Assembly (NCBI RefSeq): GCF_001667585.1 | Contig: NZ_LZJZ01000023.1 | Location: 1 to 53,871, forward strand | Source of the DNA: Mycobacterium sp. E2733 | GTDB taxonomy: Bacteria > Actinomycetota > Actinomycetes > Mycobacteriales > Mycobacteriaceae | Length of the DNA stretch: 53,871 nt | Direction of reading: 5' to 3' | Shown: piece after piece, positions 14,539-22,497 of the stretch | Numbering within the stretch: position 1 is the first letter of the stretch | Layout: each line of letters opens with the position of its first letter | The notes under the pieces: generated by a model | Seen by the model: only the letters and a program-made list of their open reading frames with translations | What the model was told of the DNA's origin: nothing | The model's database searches: none | Made by a program: the position numbers and the translations under genes

Positions 14539-16512
14539 GTGGGCCTCTGGTTCGGAACGCTGATCGCATTGTTTTTGCTGATAGCGCCGGGGGCGATCAT
14601 CGCGCGAATCAGCCAGCTGAGTTGGCCCATCGCCGTCGCGGTGGGTCCGGCGCTGACCTACGGTGCGGTCGCGCTTGCGATCATCCCGTTCGGTGCGGTC
14701 GGCATCCCGTGGAACGGCTGGACCGCGCTGGCCACGCTGGGCGGGGTGTGTCTGGTGATGACCGTCCTGCAGCTGCTGCTCGGCCGCTACCGCGACACCG
14801 AGGCCGAAGCCCGGGGAATCGGCCGCTGGCCGGCGGTGACGGTGGCGGCCGGGGTGCTGCTCGGGTCCCTGCTGATCATGTGGGCGGCCTATCGCGGCCT
14901 GGCCACCCATTGGCAGACCATCCCCAGCACCTGGGACGCGGTCTGGCACGCCAACGAGGTGCGGTTCATCCTCGACACCGGGCAGGCGTCGTCGACGCAC
15001 ATGGGCGAGCTGCGCAACGTCGAAACACACCAGACGCTGTACTACCCGTCGGTGTTCCACGCCCTGACCGCGGTGTTCTGTCAGCTCACCGGCGCGGCGC
15101 CCACCACCGGCTACACGGTGAGCTCGGTGGCGGCCTCGGTCTGGCTGTTCCCCGCCGGCGCGGCGATGCTGACCTGGCGGCTGATGCGCGGGACCTGGTG
15201 TGAATGGCGCACCGCCGCCGCGGCCGCGACCACCGCCGCGCTGTCGGTGTCGTTCACCGCCCTCCCCTACGTCGAGTTCGGCGTCGCCGCGATGCCCAAC
15301 CTGGCGGCCTACGGGGTCGCCGTCCCGACGTTCGTGCTGATCGCCTCAACGCTGCGGCACCGCGACCGCATCCCGGCGGCGGTGCTGGCCTTCGTGGGGG
15401 TGATGTCGGTCCACCTGACCGGCGGGTTCATCGTCGTGCTGTTCGTGGTGGCCTGGTGGCTGCTGGACGTGCTGTGGCGCCCGGTGCGCGGCCGGGTCGC
15501 CGACGCCGTGACGCTCGCCGGCGTGACGACGGCGACCGGGCTGATTTTGTTGCCGCAGTTCATCAGCGTGCGGCAGCAGGAAGACATCATCGCCGGGCAC
15601 TCGTTCCTGACCCACCTCAGCAAGAAGCGGGGCCTCTACGACGCCGTCTTCCAGCACTCGCGTCATCTCAACGACTTCCCGTACCAGTACGGGCTGATGG
15701 CGCTGGCGATCATCGGCGGGATCCTCTTCGCCTACAAAAAGATCTGGTGGCCGCTGGCGGTCTGGTTGTTGCTGGTGGTGGTGGACGTCGACGCCGGAAC
15801 GCCGCTGGGCGGCCCGCTCGGCGCGATAGCGGGTGCGTTCGGAGAGTTCTTCTACAAGGATCCGCGCCGGATCTCGGCGGCCATCACGCTGCTGCTGCAA
15901 CCGATGGCCGGTGTCGCCTTGTTCGTGATCGTCACCGGGCTGGTCGCCGGCGCCAAACGAGTCGCCGACCGGTCCAGACCGCTACCCGCGCCGGCCTGGA
16001 CCGCGGCGACGGCCGTCCTGCTGCTGGCCACGACCGTATTCACCGCCCGCCACTACTTCTATCGACACCTGGTCCTGTTCGGCGACAAGTACGACTCGGT
16101 GATGATCGACCAACGCGACCTGATGGCCATGGCCTACCTGGCCAGGCTGCCCGGCGCGCACACCACCGTGATCGGCGACGCCAACACCGACGGCACCGCG
16201 TGGATGTACGCCGTCGCCGACCTGCACCCGCTGTGGACCCACTACGACTACCCGCAGCAAATGGGCCCCGGGCCCAACCGCTACATCTTCTGGACCGGCG
16301 CCCGCAAAGGTGAGTCCGATCCGCGGGTGGTCGAGGCGATTAAGGCACTCAATATTCGGTACATCTACACCAGCACGCCGACGGTCCGGGGCTTCGCCGT
16401 ACCCGACGGACTAGTGTCACTGGATAAATCGAAGTCGTGGGCGCTGATCTACGACAATGGTGGAGCCCGAATCTACGAATGGCGCGGAAACGGCGCGGCG
16501 CCGCACTCTTAG
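14539..16512 (+). CDS. GT-C-type membrane glycosyltransferase, Rv3779 homologue (DUF6541)
   Basis: 657 residues with many membrane helices over the first 530 and a soluble C-terminal part of about 120. Rv3779 has been reported as a polyprenyl-phosphomannose synthase-type enzyme feeding periplasmic mannosylation of PIMs and LAM; other work treats it as an orphan GT-C. Seen: an extracytoplasmic loop STWDAVWHANEVRFILDTG with Asp and Glu, as expected for GT-C catalysis, and C-terminal VIGDANTDGTAWMYAVADLHP. GTG 14539 is chosen as the start of the hydrophobic N terminus. It is the first of five genes in the same direction (to 19701) with short gaps, ending in the galactan exporter. Confidence 0.85.
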   Translation: MGLWFGTLIALFLLIAPGAIIARISQLSWPIAVAVGPALTYGAVALAIIPFGAVGIPWNGWTALATLGGVCLVMTVLQLLLGRYRDTEAEARGIGRWPAVTVAAGVLLGSLLIMWAAYRGLATHWQTIPSTWDAVWHANEVRFILDTGQASSTHMGELRNVETHQTLYYPSVFHALTAVFCQLTGAAPTTGYTVSSVAASVWLFPAGAAMLTWRLMRGTWCEWRTAAAAATTAALSVSFTALPYVEFGVAAMPNLAAYGVAVPTFVLIASTLRHRDRIPAAVLAFVGVMSVHLTGGFIVVLFVVAWWLLDVLWRPVRGRVADAVTLAGVTTATGLILLPQFISVRQQEDIIAGHSFLTHLSKKRGLYDAVFQHSRHLNDFPYQYGLMALAIIGGILFAYKKIWWPLAVWLLLVVVDVDAGTPLGGPLGAIAGAFGEFFYKDPRRISAAITLLLQPMAGVALFVIVTGLVAGAKRVADRSRPLPAPAWTAATAVLLLATTVFTARHYFYRHLVLFGDKYDSVMIDQRDLMAMAYLARLPGAHTTVIGDANTDGTAWMYAVADLHPLWTHYDYPQQMGPGPNRYIFWTGARKGESDPRVVEAIKALNIRYIYTSTPTVRGFAVPDGLVSLDKSKSWALIYDNGGARIYEWRGNGAAPHS

Positions 16513-16533
16513 TCCGCAAAGGATGGTGATGTA

Positions 16534-17040
16534 TTGAGTACCCGCAACGACGACGATGACATCGAGATCATCGGCGGCGTCGACCCGCGGATGATGGCGG
16601 TAACGGAGGACGACTCCGACGAGCGCTCCCTGACCGATTTGGTTGAGCAGCCCGCCAAGGTGATGCGCATCGGGACGATGATCAAGCAACTGCTCGAGGA
16701 GGTGCGCGCCGCACCGCTCGACGAGGCCAGCCGCAACCGCCTGCGCGAAATCCACGCGACCAGCATCCGCGAGCTCGAAGAGGGCCTGGCGCCGGAGCTG
16801 CGCGAAGAGCTCGACCGCCTCACCCTGCCGTTCAACGAGGACTCGGCGCCCTCGGACGCCGAATTGCGCATCGCCCAGGCCCAGCTGGTCGGCTGGCTGG
16901 AGGGATTGTTCCACGGCATCCAGACGGCGCTGTTCGCCCAGCAGATGGCCGCCCGCGCGCAGCTGGAGAAGATGCGCCAGGGCGCGCTGCCGCCGGGAAT
17001 GGGCAAGCCGGGCGCGTCCGGACACGGTCAGTACCTGTAA
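16534..17040 (+). CDS. bpa: Bacterial proteasome activator Bpa/PafE
   Basis: 168 residues, homologue of Rv3780. Family: a four-helix protomer forming a dodecameric ring that docks ATP-independently on the 20S core and feeds it unfolded substrates such as HspR. Seen: a disordered acidic N terminus, a helical core with EEVRAAPLDEASRNRLREIH and RIAQAQLVGWLEGLFHGIQ, and the C-terminal GQYL (165-168), the proteasome-docking motif. TTG 16534 is the start, behind AAAGGATGG (16518-16526). It sits inside the galactan export gene string, 21 bases after the Rv3779-like gene and 10 bases before wzt. Confidence 0.93.
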   Translation: MSTRNDDDDIEIIGGVDPRMMAVTEDDSDERSLTDLVEQPAKVMRIGTMIKQLLEEVRAAPLDEASRNRLREIHATSIRELEEGLAPELREELDRLTLPFNEDSAPSDAELRIAQAQLVGWLEGLFHGIQTALFAQQMAARAQLEKMRQGALPPGMGKPGASGHGQYL

Positions 17041-17050
17041 GCGAAGCACG

Positions 17051-17890
17051 GTGGCGGGTCCTCACATCGAGACGCACAACGCGTGGGTGGAATTTCCCAT
17101 TTTCGACGCGAAGTCGCGCTCCCTGAAGAAAGCCTTCCTGGGCAAGGCGGGCGGCACGATCGGCCGCAACAGCTCCAACGTGGTCGTCGTCGAGGCGTTG
17201 CGCGACATCACCATGTCGCTCCAGCTGGGCGATCGGGTCGGCCTCGTCGGTCACAACGGTGCCGGCAAATCGACTCTGCTGCGCCTGCTTTCGGGCATCT
17301 ACGAACCAACCCGGGGCTGGGCGAAGGTCACCGGCCGGGTCGCACCGGTCTTCGATCTGGGCGTCGGCATGGACCCCGAGATCTCCGGCTACGAGAACAT
17401 CATCATCCGCGGGCTGTTCCTCGGGCAGACCCGCAAGCAGATGCTCGCCAAGGTGGACGAGATCGCCGAATTCACCGAGCTGGGTGACTACCTGTCGATG
17501 CCGCTGCGCACCTACTCCACCGGGATGCGGGTCCGGCTCGCGATGGGCGTCGTCACCAGCATCGACCCGGAGATCCTGCTGCTCGACGAAGGGATCGGCG
17601 CGGTGGACGCCGACTTCCTGAAGAAGGCTCAGTCGCGGCTGCAGGGCCTGGTGGAGCGATCCGGAATCCTGGTGTTCGCCAGCCATTCCAACGAATTCCT
17701 GGCCCGGCTATGCAAGACGGCGATGTGGATCGACCACGGGGTGATTCGCCAGGCCGGCGACATCGAAGACGTGGTGCGCGCCTACGAGGGCGAGGACGCG
17801 GCACGGCACGTCCGCGAAGTGCTGGAGGAGACCCGCCTGCAAGGCCGCACCGACCAACCGCTGGCGCAGAGCGCATCCGGGGATGAGTGA
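17051..17890 (+). CDS. wzt: Galactan ABC exporter ATPase Wzt (Rv3781)
   Basis: 279 residues. ATPase of the two-part transporter proposed to flip the lipid-linked galactan precursor to the periplasmic side. Seen: Walker A GHNGAGKST (67-75), an O-antigen-exporter-type segment PVFDLGVGMDPEISGYENI (99-117), signature YSTGMRVRLAMG (155-166), Walker B ILLLDE (175-180) and the switch His in ASHSNEF. It has no extra C-terminal carbohydrate-binding domain. GTG 17051. Its last 8 bases overlap glfT1. Confidence 0.92.
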   Translation: MAGPHIETHNAWVEFPIFDAKSRSLKKAFLGKAGGTIGRNSSNVVVVEALRDITMSLQLGDRVGLVGHNGAGKSTLLRLLSGIYEPTRGWAKVTGRVAPVFDLGVGMDPEISGYENIIIRGLFLGQTRKQMLAKVDEIAEFTELGDYLSMPLRTYSTGMRVRLAMGVVTSIDPEILLLDEGIGAVDADFLKKAQSRLQGLVERSGILVFASHSNEFLARLCKTAMWIDHGVIRQAGDIEDVVRAYEGEDAARHVREVLEETRLQGRTDQPLAQSASGDE

Positions 17891-18797
17891 ATCCCTCGTC
17901 GCCGTCGTGGTCACGCACCGGCGCGCGCAAGAACTCGCCAAGTCGCTGGACATGCTCAGCGCCCAGACCCGGCTGCCGGACCATCTGATCGTCGTCGACA
18001 ACGATGGTGGTGCGGATGCCCGGATCGGCGAACTGGTTGCGGCCCAGCCGATCTCGACAACGTACCTGCCCTCACGCCGAAACCTTGGCGGCGCAGGCGG
18101 TTTCGCGCTTGGCATGCTGCACGCGCTGGCGCAGGGCGCCGACTGGGTATGGCTGGCCGATGACGACGGTCGCCCGCAGGACTCCCGGGTGCTGGCAACG
18201 CTGCTGGGCTGCGCCCAAAAGCACGGCCTGGCCGAAGTGTCGCCGATGGTGTGCAACTCCGACGACCCGGAGCGCCTGGCGTTCCCGTTGCGGCGTGGCC
18301 TGGTATGGCGCAGGCGGGCAAGCGAATTGCGCACCGAAACGGGACAGGACCTCTTGCCCGGAATCGCTTCGCTGTTCAACGGCGCGCTGTTTCGGGCGTC
18401 CACCCTCGATGCGGTCGGCGTCCCGGACATGCGGCTGTTCATCCGCGGCGACGAGGTGGAATTGCACCGCAGGCTGGTTCGGTCCGGCCTGCCGTTCGGC
18501 ACCTGCCTGGACGCGATCTACTTGCACCCCTGCGGATCCGACGAGTTCCGCCCGATCCTGGGCGGCCGAATGCACACCCAGTATCCCGACAATCCGACGA
18601 AGCGTTTCTACACCTATCGCAACCGCGGCTACCTGCTGTCACAACCCGGCCTGCGCAAGCTGCTGCCGCAGGAGTGGGTGCGGTTCGGCTGGTACTTCCT
18701 GATCACCCGCCACGACCCCAAGGGGCTGGCCGAGTGGATTCGGTTGCGCCGCTTGGGGCGTCGGGAGCAGTTCGGCCGACCCGGAGGATCCGCGTGA
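17883..18797 (+). CDS. glfT1: Galactofuranosyltransferase GlfT1 (Rv3782)
   Basis: 304 residues, the same length as the M. tuberculosis enzyme. GT2-family cytoplasmic transferase that adds the first two galactofuranose units to decaprenyl-PP-GlcNAc-Rha before GlfT2 extends the chain. Seen: N-terminal GT-A strand LVAVVVTHRR, VVDNDGG, RNLGGAGGFALGM (67-79), the metal-binding LADDDGRP (Asp93-Asp95) and the acceptor-side RGDEVELHRR. The overlap with wzt (ATG inside its last codons) points to coupled translation. Confidence 0.93.
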   Translation: MSESLVAVVVTHRRAQELAKSLDMLSAQTRLPDHLIVVDNDGGADARIGELVAAQPISTTYLPSRRNLGGAGGFALGMLHALAQGADWVWLADDDGRPQDSRVLATLLGCAQKHGLAEVSPMVCNSDDPERLAFPLRRGLVWRRRASELRTETGQDLLPGIASLFNGALFRASTLDAVGVPDMRLFIRGDEVELHRRLVRSGLPFGTCLDAIYLHPCGSDEFRPILGGRMHTQYPDNPTKRFYTYRNRGYLLSQPGLRKLLPQEWVRFGWYFLITRHDPKGLAEWIRLRRLGRREQFGRPGGSA

Positions 18798-18870
18798 CGC
18801 GCGCCAACGACGATGCAGAGCGGAGCGATGTGGGGGTACCTCCCGCTTGCGGGGGAGAGGAGGGGCGCAT
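18797..18870. repeat. MIRU-like interspersed element between glfT1 and wzm
   Basis: Bases 18807-18832 carry the core ACGACGATGCAGAGCGGAGC followed by GATG, and the end GGAGGGGCGCATATG matches the other end of the mycobacterial MIRU consensus (recalled). Between them is a palindromic insert around ACCTCCCGCTTGCGGGGGAG. The element supplies the ribosome site for wzm. A second core fragment, CGGCGACGATGCAG, lies at 19704-19717 just after wzm. Confidence 0.5.
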
Positions 18871-19701
18871 ATGACGTTCATCGACGCCGCCGCCCAGTCG
18901 CGGACCTTCACCCGCGCCCGGGGCGATCTGGTCGCCGGCTTCCGTCGGCACGAGCTGTGGCTGCACCTGGGCTGGCAGGACATCAAGCAGCGCTACCGTC
19001 GCTCGGTGCTGGGGCCGTTCTGGATCACCATCGCGACCGGCACCACCGCCGTCGCGATGGGTGGCCTGTACTCCAAGCTGTTTCACCTCGAGCTCTCCGT
19101 GCACCTGCCGTACGTCACGCTCGGGCTGATCATCTGGAACCTCATCAACGCGGCCATCCTCGAGGGCGCCGACGTCTTCGTCGCCAACGAGGGGCTGATC
19201 AAGCAATTGCCGACGCCGCTGTCCGTGCACGTCTATCGGCTGGTGTGGCGGCAGATCATCTTGTTCGCGCACAACATCGTCATCTACGTCGTCATCGCGA
19301 TCATCTATCCCAAGGCGTGGTCGTGGGCGGATCTGTCGGTGATCCCGGCGCTCGGGCTGATCGTGCTCAATTGCATCTGGGTGTCACTGTGTTTCGGCAT
19401 CCTGGCGACCCGCTACCGCGACATCGGTCCGCTGCTGTTCTCCGTCGTACAGTTGCTGTTCTTCATGACCCCGATCATCTGGAACGACGACACGTTGCGG
19501 CAGCAGGGGGCCGGGCGGTGGTCGAAGATCGTCGAGCTGAATCCGCTGCTGCACTATCTCGACATCGTTCGCGCCCCGCTGCTGGGCGCTCACCAGGAGT
19601 TGCGGCACTGGGCCGTGGTCGGGGTGCTGACCGTCGTCGGCTGGGTGCTGGCGGCGTTCGCGATGCGCCAGTACCGGGCGCGGGTGCCGTACTGGGTCTA
19701 G
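18871..19701 (+). CDS. wzm: Galactan ABC exporter permease Wzm (Rv3783)
   Basis: 276 residues, ABC-2 type permease. Seen: a cytoplasmic N-terminal amphipathic part LWLHLGWQDIKQRYRRSVLGPFW, typical of O-antigen permeases, about six membrane helices, and the conserved end ELNPLLHYLDIVRAPLL followed by two helices. With Wzt it should move the undecorated galactan lipid across the plasma membrane. ATG 18871 follows GGGGAGAGGAGGGG at close spacing, supplied by the MIRU-like element, so translation here depends on that repeat. Confidence 0.92.
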   Translation: MTFIDAAAQSRTFTRARGDLVAGFRRHELWLHLGWQDIKQRYRRSVLGPFWITIATGTTAVAMGGLYSKLFHLELSVHLPYVTLGLIIWNLINAAILEGADVFVANEGLIKQLPTPLSVHVYRLVWRQIILFAHNIVIYVVIAIIYPKAWSWADLSVIPALGLIVLNCIWVSLCFGILATRYRDIGPLLFSVVQLLFFMTPIIWNDDTLRQQGAGRWSKIVELNPLLHYLDIVRAPLLGAHQELRHWAVVGVLTVVGWVLAAFAMRQYRARVPYWV

Positions 19702-19717
19702 CCCGGCGACGATGCAG

Positions 19718-20083
19718 TCACATGAGTGGCGGCAGCGGATTCAGCCAGTCCAACGAATCGTCGATCTGCCCTTTGTATTGCGGGCAGTAGGCGGACACGG
19801 AAACGCCGACGAAGAACCCGGCTTGCCGCGCCGAGAGGTTGGCGTCTTTCATCACCTTCATCGCCAGCACGCTCGATCGTTGGTTCCGGTCCAGCCCCGC
19901 GCACACGCTTCGCGCCATTCCGATCGCGGTGCCAGGGTCGTTTATCGCTATCCCGTTGTCCGCAAGGGCCCCCAGGAAGGCGTCGTCGGGTGGGTCCGCG
20001 GATGCCGGCGCCGCGGAGAACACCGCGGCAACGGCCACCAGAACCGCCACCGGTGTCGCCCACTTCCTGCGACCGACGTTCAT
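19718..20083 (-). CDS. Secreted DUF732 protein
   Basis: 121 residues with a Sec signal peptide (basic 4-8, hydrophobic 11-23, cleavage after ASA29) and a DUF732 domain: DDAFLGALADNGIAINDPGTAIGMARSVCAGL and a second Cys in AYCPQ, probably disulfide-linked. DUF732 proteins are abundant, exported and uncharacterised in mycobacteria. ATG 20081-20083 is chosen because TATCGT (20091-20096) ends 7 bases upstream on the minus strand. It is convergent with wzm. Confidence 0.85.
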   Translation of the reverse strand: MNVGRRKWATPVAVLVAVAAVFSAAPASADPPDDAFLGALADNGIAINDPGTAIGMARSVCAGLDRNQRSSVLAMKVMKDANLSARQAGFFVGVSVSAYCPQYKGQIDDSLDWLNPLPPLM

Positions 20084-20090
20084 ACCCACC

Positions 20091-20096
20091 ACGATA
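20091..20096 (-). promoter_or_regulatory. -10 box (TATCGT) for the DUF732 gene
   Basis: Minus-strand TATCGT, 7 bases, then ATG 20083. It fits TANNNT with leaderless spacing. Confidence 0.4.
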
Positions 20097-20189
20097 GGCA
20101 CCCGCCGCGCTCGAACGACGGCTCCAAGAATCCTTCAAGGATCCCGCAAGGCGCGCACCATCCTCCTCGAGGGCGACCGCGTGGCCACC

Positions 20190-20420
20190 ATGCACAGCGC
20201 CGACGCCCCCCTGGGCCGCACGGCCAGGTTTCACCTCCGCAGGTTGTTCGACGACTTGCCCTGCTGCCACCGCTCGTGGGCCAATCAAGGCAAACGATTC
20301 TTCCTGCATGGCTACGAGCGGGCTTTCGACATCGAGTTCGCCTGTGCCGAAACCGAAGCCGGCACCGACGCGGTGCTCGACGAGGGCACCCTCGACGAGG
20401 TCACGGCGGGGCCCGTTTAG
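20190..20420 (+). pseudogene. Truncated 6-pyruvoyl-tetrahydropterin synthase/QueD-like fragment
   Basis: 76 residues. The stretch DLPCCHRSWANQGKRFFLHGYERAFDIEF resembles the PTPS/QueD family pattern HR....dGkC.flHGH...f.l.F, followed by AVLDEG where the family has VVDFG. His27 and His40 fit two zinc ligands; the catalytic Cys position holds Arg36, HGH is HGY and DFG is DEG. The family continues about 50 more residues, but here a stop follows and the next gene starts within 45 bases, so the C-terminal half is gone. Most likely a decayed remnant; a small stand-alone zinc protein is possible. The start is uncertain (ATG 20190 or GTG 20181). Confidence 0.45.
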
Positions 20421-20463
20421 ACGAAACACGACGCCCGCATTGCCGATGCGGGAGTATGCGTTC

Positions 20464-20679
20464 GTGAGCGACGCCGCGGCGATCGGCTGTGTGGGGACGT
20501 TGACCGTGGCAACCCGCGGGGAACGCGGCGCCGGTGAGGTGCTGGTCACCGTGCGGGGTGCCAAGGAGGCGTTCCTGGCGTGGTCCGACGATCCCCTGCC
20601 CAAGGGCGCCGAGGTGCTGGTGGTCGAAGTCAGGGGCCCGCGGGCGGTGGTCGTCGAGCCCTGGCAGGGCCTCGCCTGA
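20464..20679 (+). CDS. NfeD-like OB-fold small protein
   Basis: 71 residues of mostly beta structure: IGCVGTLTVATRGERGAGEVLVTVRG, then a loop and PKGAEVLVVEVRGPRAVVVEPW. This is the pattern of the C-terminal OB domain of NfeD proteins, here without any membrane segment. NfeD genes are classically paired with SPFH/flotillin genes, and a flotillin-like gene follows 59 bases downstream. GTG 20464 is preferred, with GGGAG at 20450-20454; ATG 20446 is in frame and possible. Confidence 0.6.
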   Translation: MSDAAAIGCVGTLTVATRGERGAGEVLVTVRGAKEAFLAWSDDPLPKGAEVLVVEVRGPRAVVVEPWQGLA

Positions 20680-20738
20680 CCTGAATTGACGCCCCAAAGG
20701 GCCAGAGATAGAACAGCGAAACCCGAAAAGGAGTCCCC

Positions 20739-21878
20739 ATGCTCGGTTACAAGGTGCCCGCCCCCGATGAGGCGATGCTCGTCTCCGGCGCCCGAACCAA
20801 AAGCAACGCCCCGTTCCGCGTCGTGACCGGTCACGGCGCGTTCATCATGCCGTTCTTCCGCAAGGTCCGATTCCTCACGCTGGCCATGTGCGAGGCCGAG
20901 GTCGCCGAGAAGTGCGTGACCCAACAGGGCATCACCCTCAACGTTCGGGCGGTGATCGCCTTCAAAGTCGGCAACGACACCGAGAGCATCATCAGCGCGG
21001 CGCAACGGTTCCTGTCCGAGCAGGACCAGATGTCGGTCTTGACCGGCCGGATCTTCGCCGGTCACCTGCGCTCCATCATCGGGTCGATGACCGTCGAGGA
21101 GATCATCCGGGAGCGCCAGAAACTGGCGACCGAGGTCCTCGACGGGTCCAAGGAAGAGATGGCCCGCATCGGGCTGGCCGTCGACGCCCTGCAGATCCAG
21201 TCCATCGACGACGACGGCCTGGGCTACATCGACGCCATGCCGGCGCCGCACAACGCGGCGATCCAGCAACAGGCGCAGATCGCACAGGCGAAGGCCAATC
21301 AGGCGGCCGCCGAGGCCGAACAGGAGTCGCAGCGCAAGCAGGCCGAATTCGCCCGTCAAACCGCCATCGTCAAGGCGCAGTACAAGGCCGAGGTGGACAA
21401 GGCTCAGGCGGAAGCCGCGCAGGCCGGGCCGCTCGCCGAGGCCGAGGCTCAGCGCGAGGTGCTGCAGATGCGCACCGAACTCGCCGAGCGCGCGGCCGAG
21501 CTGCGCCAGCAGGAACTGGTCGCCGAGGTGGTCAAACCCGCCGAGGCCGAGGCCGAACGCGTCCGGATCCTGGCCGTCGCCGACGCGGAGAAGATGAAGA
21601 TCCAGGCCGAGGCGGCGGCTTCGCACGACCGGGTGGCGCTGGACAAGGCGCTCATCGACCAGCTGCCCGAGATCGTGGAGAAGGCGGCCCGCGGGCTCGC
21701 CAACGCGAACGTGACCGTGCTCAACGGCGCCGAGGGGCTCACCGAGGTGGCCAGCGGCTTGGTCGCGCAGGGCAGGGCGATCTTCGACGCCCTGCGGGGC
21801 ACCGTCGACTACTACGACGACGGGGAAGCCGCCCCGCCGCTCACCACGAACTCCGAATCCGGCTCCGCCAGCCACTGA
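20739..21878 (+). CDS. Flotillin-like SPFH-domain protein
   Basis: 379 residues. N-terminal SPFH/Band-7 domain (1 to about 190): YKVPAPDEAMLVSGAR, VTGHGAFIMPFFRKV, TQQGITLNVRAVIAFKVGN, SEQDQMSVLTGRIFAGHLRSIIGSMTVEEII. Then an Ala/Glu/Gln-rich coiled coil (about 195-310) and a short tail. Typical of flotillins, which scaffold membrane microdomains as oligomers. No membrane helix is seen, so attachment would be through hairpin insertion or NfeD. AAAGGAG (20726-20732) precedes ATG 20739. I recall no counterpart at this place in M. tuberculosis. Confidence 0.85.
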   Translation: MLGYKVPAPDEAMLVSGARTKSNAPFRVVTGHGAFIMPFFRKVRFLTLAMCEAEVAEKCVTQQGITLNVRAVIAFKVGNDTESIISAAQRFLSEQDQMSVLTGRIFAGHLRSIIGSMTVEEIIRERQKLATEVLDGSKEEMARIGLAVDALQIQSIDDDGLGYIDAMPAPHNAAIQQQAQIAQAKANQAAAEAEQESQRKQAEFARQTAIVKAQYKAEVDKAQAEAAQAGPLAEAEAQREVLQMRTELAERAAELRQQELVAEVVKPAEAEAERVRILAVADAEKMKIQAEAAASHDRVALDKALIDQLPEIVEKAARGLANANVTVLNGAEGLTEVASGLVAQGRAIFDALRGTVDYYDDGEAAPPLTTNSESGSASH

Positions 21879-21975
21879 GCGTGACCCGCCGCTTGCCCGA
21901 TAATGGTGGCGGCCGCCTCGCCGTGGTGCGACACTGGAACGCCACTTGAGCAAACTGGGCGAAAGGTCCACCGAC

Positions 21976-22455
21976 GTGAGCAAAAAGGTCCAATCAGCGG
22001 CGGACGCGGCGCGGGAGAACCTCGCCGCTGAGCTGGAACGGCTACGGCAGCGGCGGGACCGCCTCGAGGTCGAAGTCAGGAACGACCGCGGCATGGTGGG
22101 CGACCACGGCGACGCCGCCGAGGCGATCCAGCGCGCCGAGGAGCTGGTTGGGCTCAGCGACCGGATCAACGAGCTGGACCGCCGGCTGCGGACCGGGCCG
22201 TCGCAGCCCGACGCATCGGAAACGCTGCCCGGTGGCACCGAGGTGACCCTGCGGTTCTCCGACGGAGAAGTGGTCACGATGCACGTCATCTCGATCGTGG
22301 AGGAGACTCCGGTCGGCCGGGAAGGTGAAACGCTGACGGCGCGCAGCCCCCTGGCCCAGGCCCTGGCCGGACACAAGGCGGGCGACACGGTGACCTACTC
22401 GACGCCGCAAGGCGAGGATCAGGTCGAGCTGATATCGGTCAAGCTCCCCCGCTGA
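21976..22455 (+). CDS. GreA/Rnk-like transcription factor (Rv3788)
   Basis: 159 residues. An N-terminal coiled coil (LAAELERLRQRRDRLEVEV...DHGDAAEAIQRAEEL) is followed by an FKBP-like Gre C-terminal domain (LPGGTEVTLRFSDGEVVTMHVISIVEE...SPLAQALAGHKAGDTVTYSTP). Rv3788 is known as a Gre homologue that binds the RNA polymerase secondary channel and inhibits transcription rather than stimulating cleavage. GTG 21976 behind GAAAGG (21961-21966) matches the length of Rv3788; a TTG at 21946 is an in-frame alternative. It lies upstream of the arabinan precursor genes. Confidence 0.88.
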   Translation: MSKKVQSAADAARENLAAELERLRQRRDRLEVEVRNDRGMVGDHGDAAEAIQRAEELVGLSDRINELDRRLRTGPSQPDASETLPGGTEVTLRFSDGEVVTMHVISIVEETPVGREGETLTARSPLAQALAGHKAGDTVTYSTPQGEDQVELISVKLPR

Positions 22456-22484
22456 CGCGTCCCGGGGCAGGCCCGCGGCCCCGT

Positions 22485-22490
22485 TAGACT
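22485..22490 (+). promoter_or_regulatory. -10 box (TAGACT) upstream of the GtrA gene
   Basis: TAGACT, 7 bases, then ATG 22498. It fits TANNNT and a leaderless start, and could drive the GtrA-dprE1-dprE2-aftA-embC string. Confidence 0.4.
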
Positions 22491-22497
22491 CCCCCCA

